Assembly (NCBI GenBank): GCA_023818905.1
Contig: JAMWDE010000023.1
Location: forward strand, 1-10,324
Length of the DNA: 10,324 bases
From: Candidatus Omnitrophota bacterium
GTDB taxonomy: Bacteria > Omnitrophota > Gorgyraeia > Gygaellales > Profunditerraquicolaceae
Reading direction: 5' to 3'
Shown: piece by piece, positions 1 through 6,620 of the stretch
How positions within the stretch are numbered: position 1 is the stretch's first letter
How the letters are laid out: each line of letters begins with the position of its first letter
Notes under the pieces: model-generated
The model's input: the letters and a program-made list of their open reading frames with translations, nothing else
Databases searched by the model: none
What the model was told of the DNA's origin: nothing
Program-made: the position numbers and the translations under genes

Positions 1-30
1 CTTCATTGTCAGGGTAATTAGTTCTTGCAT
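1..30 (-). CDS. 5' end of an unidentified gene, truncated by window edge
   Basis: Only the first ten codons are in the window (MQELITLTMK); the gene continues past the left edge. The start is supported by a near-perfect Shine-Dalgarno sequence, AGGAGG at 43-38, seven bases upstream of the ATG at 30-28. The extended match is AAAGGAGGTGG. A candidate promoter lies about 85 bases upstream. The SD lies in a hairpin stem and the early codons pair with the leader (see separate entry), which suggests translational control. Ten residues are too few to assign a family, so no function is proposed. Confidence 0.6.
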   Translation of the reverse strand, partial: MQELITLTMK

Positions 31-84
31 AATACCACCTCCTTTTGGTCTAGAGGCGGTATTTTACATCAAGCTACCCTGACA
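7..84 (-). promoter_or_regulatory. Nested hairpin covering SD and start codon
   Basis: Two stacked inverted repeats are visible. The inner stem pairs AATACCGCCTC (63-53, minus strand) with GAGGTGGTATT (41-31), 11 pairs including one G-U, around an 11-base loop. It contains most of the SD and ends directly at the ATG. The outer stem pairs TGTCAGGGTA (84-75) with TACCCTGACA (16-7), ten perfect pairs, the second arm lying within codons 5-8 of the gene. The start codon sits in the internal loop between the stems. As RNA this would occlude ribosome binding, so a riboswitch, RNA thermometer or protein-bound translational operator is plausible. I recognise no known riboswitch class in it. The inverted repeats could also act as a DNA operator. 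Confidence 0.6.
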
Positions 85-110
85 TTTCTACTTTGCAGAA
101 AGGTGACATT

Positions 111-137
111 ATTATATTGCGGTAACATAACTATCAA
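111..137 (-). promoter_or_regulatory. Candidate sigma70-type promoter of the leftmost gene
   Basis: On the minus strand a perfect -10 hexamer TATAAT (116-111) is preceded by TTGATA (137-132, five of six matches to TTGACA) with a 15-base spacer, which is shorter than the ideal 17. Transcription would start near 104. The resulting leader of about 74 bases contains a small stem (AGAAA with TTTCT, 101-85) followed by the SD-occluding hairpin. AT-rich DNA gives chance matches, but the position fits the gene well. Confidence 0.4.
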
Positions 138-140
138 ACT

Positions 141-488
141 AGCTTTAATTATATCATATTTAAGAATTTTGTCAAATCTTTCTTATTCAACCCTCAAATT
201 TAATTTTGCGTTACACCTGGTATGCCTAATCTACCCAGATATAAAAAGAATTATTCTTTGAATTCTTCGTTAACTGACCAAAAGACTACTAAGATATATA
301 TAATTAAGTCTGAATATATATCCGGTCTTATCTTTGGATTAATATAAACTGAATTAATCTCTCTTGAATTTAGGAAGCTGTAAGGAATTAATCTAAATTT
401 TGTTAATGGCAGGATAAATACAATTATGTAACTCCAATAAAATCAATAAGTTTTAACTTTAATTTAAAATAAGGAGATTTATACCGGT
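141..488. other. AT-rich intergenic region, no gene recognised
   Basis: These 348 bases separate the 3' end of the EIIA gene from the promoter of the leftmost gene. No open frame here has a ribosome-binding site or a recognisable protein. An imperfect inverted repeat lies at 282-329 (GATATATAT at 293-301 against ATATATATC at 314-322, flanked by AAGAC and GTCTT). A 10-base direct repeat GAATTAATCT occurs at 351-360 and 385-394. Neither is followed by a T-run typical of a terminator. No RNA gene was recognised. Confidence 0.5.
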
Positions 489-980
489 TTAAAAATGAGA
501 ATGGGAAAGGGCCTTTTCTGCCTCAGAGATTACCTTTAGGACTGAATTTTTGTCTTTTGCCTTCTTTAGAAGTTCTATAGTAAATTTATCTCTTGCCAAG
601 CGGGAGATTTCGGATAAGATTTTTAGGTGATTACCTACATCCTTCTCCGGAGAGGCCAAGGCAAAAAATATGTATGTCTTTTCCCCATCCAATGCTCCAA
701 AGTCTATTCCCTCCTCTTTTTTAGCAAAGGCAAGGATAAAATCATGCACATCTTTTGATTTTGCATGAGGTATGGCTATGCCATTTCCTATGCCCGTAGA
801 ACCTAATTTTTCTCTTTCCATCATAATCTTGAATAATTTCTTTTTATTTCTCAATCTCTTTGATTTGGCAATAAGCTCTACTAACCCTGCAATAATCTCC
901 TTTTTATTCTTGCCTTTCAGACTAAGATTGATACAGGTACTTTTAATCAAAGTAGATATTTTTATGTTATTATCTTTCAT
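489..980 (-). CDS. PTS EIIA type-2 (fructose/nitrogen-family) domain protein
   Basis: This 163-residue protein is a stand-alone EIIA domain of the mannitol/fructose/PtsN family. Such proteins accept phosphate from HPr on a histidine and pass it to an EIIB, or act as regulators. The signature region runs LGSTGIGNGIAIPHAKS, with the predicted phosphorylated histidine at H72. The typical following segments are visible: an acidic/glycine strand near 90-98, then YIFFALASPEKDVGNHLKIL, with a second conserved histidine near 118. Length matches a single EIIA domain, and there is no membrane segment or signal peptide, so it should be cytoplasmic. No EIIB, EIIC or HPr gene is nearby, which favours a regulatory, PtsN-like role over sugar uptake (inference). 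There is no SD before the ATG; the promoter abuts it. Confidence 0.88.
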   Translation of the reverse strand: MKDNNIKISTLIKSTCINLSLKGKNKKEIIAGLVELIAKSKRLRNKKKLFKIMMEREKLGSTGIGNGIAIPHAKSKDVHDFILAFAKKEEGIDFGALDGEKTYIFFALASPEKDVGNHLKILSEISRLARDKFTIELLKKAKDKNSVLKVISEAEKALSHSHF

Positions 981-989
981 ATGCTATAT

Positions 990-1017
990 ATTATACCTAT
1001 AAAATATTATTTGTAAA
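990..1017 (-). promoter_or_regulatory. Strong promoter of the EIIA gene, probably giving a leaderless mRNA
   Basis: The minus strand reads TTTACA (1017-1012, five of six to the -35 consensus), a 16-base spacer, and TATAAT (995-990, perfect). Transcription should start about six or seven bases further on, at 983-982, only two or three bases before the ATG at 980-978. No Shine-Dalgarno sequence is present between the -10 box and the start codon. The EIIA mRNA is therefore predicted to be leaderless. Confidence 0.55.
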
Positions 1018-1082
1018 TAGGCTCTATAAATACTAAGTTTTTCTTGCAAAAGTATATTTGTTATGATAAATTAAAAATCCAT

Positions 1083-3770
1083 ATGAAAAACTTGCTTTGG
1101 AAATTTATTGATAATAAAGGTTCTTTCGTATCAGAGACTGCCCATAAGATAAATACCCTCTATTTCCCTCTCTGTAATCACTATCCGTTTATGTCCTGTA
1201 TTTCCCCTGACCTGCATGGCGACATAAAAACTGATAATGACTCATTTTTACTTGAGCCTGTTTCGCGAATTGACTTAAGTAATTCTAAGGTAAGCCGAAA
1301 CTTCTGGATTTATATAAATCCCCAAAAGATATGGTCAGTGACTGGCGTATCTAAAAACACAGATATCATTAAATATGATAAATTTAAGTTAGAGGCCGGC
1401 CTTCTCTGGCATAGAATAATTCGCCAAAATAAACTGATAGGCCTGATGGCAAAAATTACTTCTTTTGTCCCTGCTAGTGGTGACCCCTTAGAGATTATGT
1501 TGGTAGAAATCACCAATGTGACCTCTCGTCCTATAAAATTTATACCCACTATTGCTATTCCTATCTATGCCCGCTCTGCCAATAATCTACGCGACCATCG
1601 GCATGTGAGCTCACTTTTAAATCGCATAGAGAAGCACAGATTCGGAGTTATGGTTAAACCTACACTCCTCTTCAACGAAGCTGGTCACAGAAAGAATTTT
1701 ACCATCTATTTTGTTTTGGCTACAGACCAAAACCGGTTGTGGCCTGAGTACATATATCCTACCCAAGAAGAATTTACAGGCGAAATCTCTGATTTAGAGG
1801 CGCCGGAGGTGGTATTTAATAATCTCAGACCAGATAGAAATTCTCCTATACAAGGCAGAGAAGCAATGGCTGGTCTGAGATTTAAAAAAAATAGCCTCAA
1901 ACCGCAAGAAACTTATGCTTATATAATCTTAATGGGAATAGTTAAGGATGAGGAACAGATAGTCAGATTATTTAATAGATTCAACACGGTTGACAAGGTT
2001 AAAAATTATTTGGAGGAAACAGCCAGATATTGGCAAAAGGAGACTTCCCAAATATCCTTAGATACCGCTGATCGTAAGTTTGATAATTGGTTTCGTTGGG
2101 TAAAAATCCAGCCTATCTTACGCCGAATATTCGGTTGTTCATTTTTGCCCGACTTTGATTATGGTAAAGGCGGAAGAGGCTGGCGGGACCTCTGGCAGGA
2201 TTGTCTCTATCTTACCTTAACTGAACCAAAAAAGATAAAAGAATCTATAATAGATAATTTTGCAGGGGTTCGTATAGATGGTTCGAACGCTACCATCATC
2301 GGTCAAAAACCAGGCGAATTTATCTCCGACCGTAATAATATAAATCGCGTATGGATGGACCACGGAATATGGCCATTGCTGTGTGTACATCTTTACATCC
2401 ATCAGACTGCAGACATAAAAATTCTCTTGAAAAAAACTACCTATTTTAAAGACCATCAACTAAATAGAAGTCAACTCATAGATACAAACTGGAAACCAAC
2501 AGATACCAAAAAGCTTAAAACCAAAGATGGCAAAATTTATAAAGGAACACTTTTAGAGCATATCTTGGTGGAAAATCTGGTGCAATTTTTCAACGTAGGC
2601 CCACATAACCATATACGCTTAGAAAATGCTGATTGGAATGATGGCTTGGATATGGCAGCGGAATTTGGAGAAAGCGTAACCTTTAGCGCCCTATACGCAT
2701 ATAATTTAAAAACTATAGCAGAGCTGTTGGAAAAATTAAAACAGCCAAATATCGTTGTATTTAAAGAACTTATAATACTGTTGGATTCTCTGAGTAAAAA
2801 TCCTATTTCTTATAAAGACAGATTAGCCAAGCGTAAAATTCTAGAAAATTACTTTCAGACTACCCAACATGGCCTAAGTGGCAAGAAGGTAACATTACCT
2901 ACTCATAAGGTAAAAGCAGATTTAATCAAAAAGGCGAATTGGATTTCAGAACATATCCGTAAGACAGAATGGCTAAAAGAAGGTTTCTTTAACGGATATT
3001 ACAATAACGATAAAAAAAGAGTAGAAGGTAAAATAGGTGGCATTCTCCGTATGACTCTAACAGGTCAAACCTTTCCTATAATGAGCGGAATCGCTACAGA
3101 AGAACAGACCAAGGTAATCTTTAACAATGTCAAACATTACCTCAAAGATAGCCGTTTGGGAGGTTTTAGACTTAATACTGATTTTAAACATGAGCAATTA
3201 AACCTGGGCAGGGCTTTTTCGTTTGTTTATGGAGACAAAGAAAATGGAGCATTCTTTAACCATATGGCAGTTATGTTTGCCTATGCGTTGTATAAACGAG
3301 GCTTTGCCCGAGAGGGATACGAGGTAATAGAATCCATCTATAATATGGCAGTAAATACTAAACAGAGTAAAATCTATCCCTGTATACCTGAGTACTTTAA
3401 CTCTGAAGGTAGAGGTATGTACAGTTATCTTACGGGCTCTGCCAGTTGGCTTGTCTTGTTGATCTTAACCCAGATGTTTGGCGTAAGGGGTAACTACGGA
3501 GATTTTGTAATTGAGCCAAAATTAATTGCCGCACAATTTCGCAATAGAAACAATCTCTCTATTGCTACATCTTTTGCAGACAGAAATATTGAAGTAAAAT
3601 TTATAAATCCATTTAAGAAAGATTTTGGTAGGTATTTAATACAGAGGGTAAGCTTTAACCGAAAGACTATTGCAGAGAATATAAAACAAACTTATTTTCT
3701 TGTGCCCCGTAAAAAATTCCTTACCATAACAAACACTCAAAATAACCTTATCGAAGTCCTATTGGATTAA
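1083..3770 (+). CDS. GH94-family glycoside phosphorylase (cellobiose phosphorylase-like)
   Basis: Family-94 enzymes cleave beta-glucosides with inorganic phosphate, releasing glucose 1-phosphate and saving ATP. From the ATG at 1083 the protein has 895 residues. The N-terminal part (about 1-320) looks like the beta-sandwich domain. The (alpha/alpha)6 barrel follows, with GGRGWRDLWQD near 363-373 and ENADWNDGLD near 514-523. In that second motif D520 is the likely general acid by family analogy. The C-terminal block IPEYFNSEGRG...YLTGSASW ends near 789. There is no signal peptide, so it should be cytoplasmic. An in-frame TTG at 1044 would add 13 residues. Neither start has an SD; I chose the ATG because the next residues (LLWKFIDNKGSF) look like the start of the domain. 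Substrate (cellobiose, laminaribiose, sophorose-type or other) cannot be told from sequence alone. It is divergent from the EIIA gene. Confidence 0.85.
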   Translation: MKNLLWKFIDNKGSFVSETAHKINTLYFPLCNHYPFMSCISPDLHGDIKTDNDSFLLEPVSRIDLSNSKVSRNFWIYINPQKIWSVTGVSKNTDIIKYDKFKLEAGLLWHRIIRQNKLIGLMAKITSFVPASGDPLEIMLVEITNVTSRPIKFIPTIAIPIYARSANNLRDHRHVSSLLNRIEKHRFGVMVKPTLLFNEAGHRKNFTIYFVLATDQNRLWPEYIYPTQEEFTGEISDLEAPEVVFNNLRPDRNSPIQGREAMAGLRFKKNSLKPQETYAYIILMGIVKDEEQIVRLFNRFNTVDKVKNYLEETARYWQKETSQISLDTADRKFDNWFRWVKIQPILRRIFGCSFLPDFDYGKGGRGWRDLWQDCLYLTLTEPKKIKESIIDNFAGVRIDGSNATIIGQKPGEFISDRNNINRVWMDHGIWPLLCVHLYIHQTADIKILLKKTTYFKDHQLNRSQLIDTNWKPTDTKKLKTKDGKIYKGTLLEHILVENLVQFFNVGPHNHIRLENADWNDGLDMAAEFGESVTFSALYAYNLKTIAELLEKLKQPNIVVFKELIILLDSLSKNPISYKDRLAKRKILENYFQTTQHGLSGKKVTLPTHKVKADLIKKANWISEHIRKTEWLKEGFFNGYYNNDKKRVEGKIGGILRMTLTGQTFPIMSGIATEEQTKVIFNNVKHYLKDSRLGGFRLNTDFKHEQLNLGRAFSFVYGDKENGAFFNHMAVMFAYALYKRGFAREGYEVIESIYNMAVNTKQSKIYPCIPEYFNSEGRGMYSYLTGSASWLVLLILTQMFGVRGNYGDFVIEPKLIAAQFRNRNNLSIATSFADRNIEVKFINPFKKDFGRYLIQRVSFNRKTIAENIKQTYFLVPRKKFLTITNTQNNLIEVLLD

Positions 3771-3955
3771 TCTTATTCTTTGAGTATCTAGAGAATGTAA
3801 TACTATCTATCATTGTGTCTAAGAACCCCGCACATCTCTCATAAGAAAAAACTAAACCGCAATGGCAATAAAATTGTGATTTTGGATTTATCTTCAGGTA
3901 AAAAGAGAACTGGGCAGACAGATGTCAAAGTTGTGTCATAACAGTACAACGCATT

Positions 3956-3987
3956 GGACTTTCCCCTGGGGAATGTCTCCTAGTTTT
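3956..3987 (+). terminator. Weak hairpin followed by T-rich tract between convergent genes
   Basis: GGAC-T-TTCC (3956-3964) can pair with GGAA-T-GTCTCC (3970-3980), with a small bulge and one mismatch, and TAGTTTT follows. It lies about 185 bases after the phosphorylase stop and overlaps the 3' end of the convergent gene. The T-run is on the plus side only, so it would best serve the phosphorylase transcript. The stem is imperfect, so the call is tentative. The rest of 3771-3985 shows no gene. Confidence 0.25.
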
Positions 3988-4468
3988 AACGCCGAGGTTT
4001 AATCTTTAGAGATTGTCTTATAGTAGAAAGCTTATTTAGCTCTGCGTCAATCTGTCTATTTAAATCGTTGTAGTAATTCTTTAATTTTTCTATGTGTGGC
4101 TTTATGTTCTGCTCAATAGGGTCACGCATACCACTAAGGGTTCTTATGTTTATGTTATTGCTATCCTTTATACTGTTGAGCCAATCACTGATAGGCCTTA
4201 TAGTAGCCTCGGTTAAATCCTGACTCCTTATGGTATTAAATATCCTCAACATAGAAAAGTAGGCATCTAACTGTGTAATAGAGATAACGCAGGAATCCCA
4301 AAGACTATTCACCAAGATAACATCCTTTGTGTTTAACAGTAGCTCTTTGAGTTCTTTTGATTCCTGAAATATTTTGTTGCGTATATCTAAAATCTGATTC
4401 TCTACGGCATAGGTGTTGTAAGACAGAAAAATAAAAGTCAAACATAATACTAAGACCGCCCTCCTCAT
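3986..4468 (-). CDS. Small secreted helical protein of unknown function, last gene of the T2SS operon
   Basis: I do not recognise this 160-residue protein. It begins with a clear signal peptide: MRR, a hydrophobic run to about residue 17, then NTYA with probable cleavage after A21. The mature part is predicted largely alpha-helical and charged, with one cysteine (C60), and ends in a basic tail (KIKPRR). The ATG at 4468 is chosen because AGGAGG (4481-4476) lies seven bases upstream. A GTG at 4495 in the same frame overlaps the gspM stop (GTGA) but would place that SD inside the coding region and spoil the signal peptide. Its position directly after gspM in the same orientation suggests an exported accessory factor for the secretion system, such as a pilotin-like or scaffold protein, but this is inference from context only. 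Confidence 0.75.
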   Translation of the reverse strand: MRRAVLVLCLTFIFLSYNTYAVENQILDIRNKIFQESKELKELLLNTKDVILVNSLWDSCVISITQLDAYFSMLRIFNTIRSQDLTEATIRPISDWLNSIKDSNNINIRTLSGMRDPIEQNIKPHIEKLKNYYNDLNRQIDAELNKLSTIRQSLKIKPRR

Positions 4469-4475
4469 ATGCTTA

Positions 4476-4481
4476 CCTCCT
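4476..4481 (-). promoter_or_regulatory. Shine-Dalgarno that decides the start of the secreted protein
   Basis: AGGAGG lies seven bases before the ATG at 4468 and downstream of the alternative GTG at 4495. It supports the shorter, signal-peptide-bearing product. Confidence 0.7.
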
Positions 4482-4491
4482 ATTTTCGTGG

Positions 4492-5049
4492 TCACTGTAG
4501 AACCACTTTTGAAATAGTCATACTACACTTCGCTGTGCTTGAGCCGCTGGTTTTGGGACTTATCTGGTACTTCTCAATTACCAACAGCTTTTTTGCACTC
4601 TCTATATTATACATAAAATCAAAGATAGTTGTCATCTCGCCTTCGCAATTTAGGCTCACTGTATATCTTTTGGATGAACCTTCTATCTTTACGCTACCCG
4701 GCTTAAGGTCAACTAGATAAATCTCACTTTTAGTAGCTATGCTCTCAATCTCTTTTAAAAAATCAGTAACCTCCTCCTCTTCTGATTTTGCCTTGGCCAA
4801 AAATGTGGCATACCTTGCGCTCTCAGATAGTATCTTGTCCTTCTGGGATAATATCCTCAAATCCTTGTTAAGCTGAAATTCCTTCTCTTTAATCTCTTTA
4901 TCAAGAGAACTCATTTTAGAATAAATCGGCCCTATAACAGTTCTATCCAAGATAGTTAGCATAACAAAAAATACTCCTAGATACAAGACTAACTTTTCTC
5001 TCTTAGATAGACCAAAGATAAATTTATACATTGACTGTATCTTTATCAT
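4492..5049 (-). CDS. gspM: GspM/PilO-type inner-membrane assembly protein
   Basis: This 185-residue protein has the bitopic layout of GspM/PilO. A short cytoplasmic N-terminus (KFIFGLSKREK) is followed by one membrane segment at about 18-37, a charged coiled coil at about 45-75, and a C-terminal ferredoxin-like domain (about 95-183) containing the PilO-like stretch EGEMTTIFDFMYNIES. In T2SS and type IV pilus machines it pairs with GspL/PilN in the inner membrane and links the platform to the ATPase. It follows the gspL-like gene after 84 bases, the largest gap in the operon, and has no good SD; an in-frame TAG not far upstream rules out a longer product. It ends with TGA, the only gene in the window apparently terminated by that codon. 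Confidence 0.82.
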   Translation of the reverse strand: MIKIQSMYKFIFGLSKREKLVLYLGVFFVMLTILDRTVIGPIYSKMSSLDKEIKEKEFQLNKDLRILSQKDKILSESARYATFLAKAKSEEEEVTDFLKEIESIATKSEIYLVDLKPGSVKIEGSSKRYTVSLNCEGEMTTIFDFMYNIESAKKLLVIEKYQISPKTSGSSTAKCSMTISKVVLQ

Positions 5050-5133
5050 ATCATGCCAAGCTATGAACTAAAAAATTGTATTATCTGAAACACCCATTAC
5101 AGTTTTACACTAACGCTTCTACCTTAATAATAG

Positions 5134-6591
5134 CTATGACCTAAATTCCTCTAAAATGCAAGAGATTTCAAAATCAGTTAAATCCTTGGTGCCTTCTTTT
5201 CTTTTGGTTGTGTATTTGGTCTTTACATCTTTAAAATATTTTGACTTCTCCATACTATCAATAAAAGAAAAAACCGCTGACATTGATTCTGAGGTACCTC
5301 TGACGTTAAACTTACCCTGACTATCAAACCTAATATCATTGAGTTCAATCTCTAAAGGCAAAAGATTATGTAACTGCGCTAAGACCTCAAGTGAATATCC
5401 GCGCTTAGACAGGAAGTTTCTTACCCAAATATTCTTGGCCAACTCCTCCTCTAACCTCTTTGCATCCTCTTGTATGGATTGGAATCTGTAGGTAATGCTT
5501 TTTAGATATAGCCCTCTAAAGTATATCTTCATCCCTAAAATAGAAAAGAACAAGACCAAAATAGTCAAAATAAAGATACCTGTTTTTATAAGGTCTCTGC
5601 CTCTGGCTTCAATAACCTTCTTTAGCCTTATCTCTTCAGGAATAAGATTAACCTTTACCTCATCTGGTACAAGTAAGGCAGATATGAGATTTAAAAAGGA
5701 AACCCGTTTTGTTTCGGAGATTGTCTTTGAAGCTAAAGGACTAAGCGTCAAATTTGTAAGATAACTTATCGGTTTTACTGATAAAGCTATATTTTGACTC
5801 AAAATAGACTCAATCCCCCGCAATTCTTCTGTTGCACCTGTCAATATGAGTGCTGTGGGTGGCTTATCAATCTCTTCACTCTGATATGCCTCTTGAGACC
5901 TTCTAATCTCTTCCACAAGCTTCATTTGATATCTTTCTGGTTCAAGACTTATATGCCCACAACCTATAGGAATGGATCTGACAAAAAGTAGACGGTCACC
6001 AGAAATGACTGCAAAGTCAGAAAAGTCAGCATCTATGTGAATAGTAGCAAAGGGTAAATTCATATTCTCTAACTTCAATGTCTTGGACAAAAATACAGGC
6101 ATACACTCTGGAGCAAATAAGACCCTATCTAATTTAAGGCCTGACTTATCTAAAATATCGTGGTGTCTCTTTATAGCAGCCCGTGTTACAATAACCAAAA
6201 GAACCTTAGTGTAACTGTGTCTATAGGTACCAATATTAACATAATCCACAATAATCTCATCTCGCGCATAAGGGGTGTGTCTTCCTGCCTGTAAATTTAT
6301 AATCTCTCTTATCTCTTGGGGATTGGTAGAGGGTATCTCAATATTCTTGGTAATAGCCAGATGCGCAGGAATGATATCGAAAACCGAAGTATTCCTTATC
6401 CTCAAATTCGCACAATGACCCGCAATAATCTTGGATATCTCAATATCGGTTAAACCACTTGTATCTTTGGTAAAAAGAACCGTTACCTGCTTCTTATTAG
6501 GATGGGTCTCTACACAAGCAATCTTCAACACATTGCTGCTTAGGTCTATCCCTATATTTATGCGTTGGGCATTACGCCATAATTTAAACAT
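5134..6591 (-). CDS. gspL: GspL-type protein: PilM-like actin fold fused to PilN-like membrane domain
   Basis: This 485-residue protein joins two parts. Residues about 12-300 are a PilM-type actin-like domain with recognisable nucleotide-fold motifs: GIDLSSNVLK (14-23), HIDADFSDFAVISGDRLLFV (185-204) and LTGATEELRGIESIL (250-264). A PilN-like part begins at VNLIPEE (314-320), continues with one membrane segment at about 336-357 and a coiled coil at about 365-387, and ends in a ferredoxin-like domain (about 400-485). This is the domain order of GspL, which recruits the GspE ATPase to the inner membrane and binds GspM. The actin-like motifs are altered from PilM consensus (for example IDADFSDF), so nucleotide binding is uncertain. 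It starts 29 bases after gspK with no clear SD. Confidence 0.85.
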   Translation of the reverse strand: MFKLWRNAQRINIGIDLSSNVLKIACVETHPNKKQVTVLFTKDTSGLTDIEISKIIAGHCANLRIRNTSVFDIIPAHLAITKNIEIPSTNPQEIREIINLQAGRHTPYARDEIIVDYVNIGTYRHSYTKVLLVIVTRAAIKRHHDILDKSGLKLDRVLFAPECMPVFLSKTLKLENMNLPFATIHIDADFSDFAVISGDRLLFVRSIPIGCGHISLEPERYQMKLVEEIRRSQEAYQSEEIDKPPTALILTGATEELRGIESILSQNIALSVKPISYLTNLTLSPLASKTISETKRVSFLNLISALLVPDEVKVNLIPEEIRLKKVIEARGRDLIKTGIFILTILVLFFSILGMKIYFRGLYLKSITYRFQSIQEDAKRLEEELAKNIWVRNFLSKRGYSLEVLAQLHNLLPLEIELNDIRFDSQGKFNVRGTSESMSAVFSFIDSMEKSKYFKDVKTKYTTKRKEGTKDLTDFEISCILEEFRS

Positions 6592-6620
6592 AGATTATCA
6601 TTACAAATCGGTCAAATACT

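Noticed and set aside
25..261. Open frame of 78 codons on the plus strand
   Set aside because: It has no ribosome-binding site, reads antisense through the leader hairpin of the leftmost gene, and gives a low-complexity peptide with no recognisable features.
430..500. SD-like AAGGAG on the plus strand near 472
   Set aside because: The nearest ATG at 494 is too far away and opens only a very short frame antisense to the EIIA 3' end.
772..1002. Plus-strand open frame opposite the EIIA gene
   Set aside because: It is the antisense shadow of a clear PTS EIIA gene; its hydrophobic content is an artefact of the reverse complement.
1044..1082. TTG start giving the phosphorylase 13 more residues
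   Set aside because: No SD is present and the extra residues do not resemble the domain start; it cannot be fully excluded because the ATG at 1083 also lacks an SD.
4466..4495. GTG start at 4495 for the secreted protein, overlapping the gspM stop
   Set aside because: The strong SD at 4481-4476 would then be inside the coding region, and the extra nine residues precede a well-formed signal peptide that begins at the ATG at 4468.
4469..4720. Plus-strand open frame opposite gspM
   Set aside because: It lies wholly on the complement of a recognisable GspM/PilO gene and has no SD.
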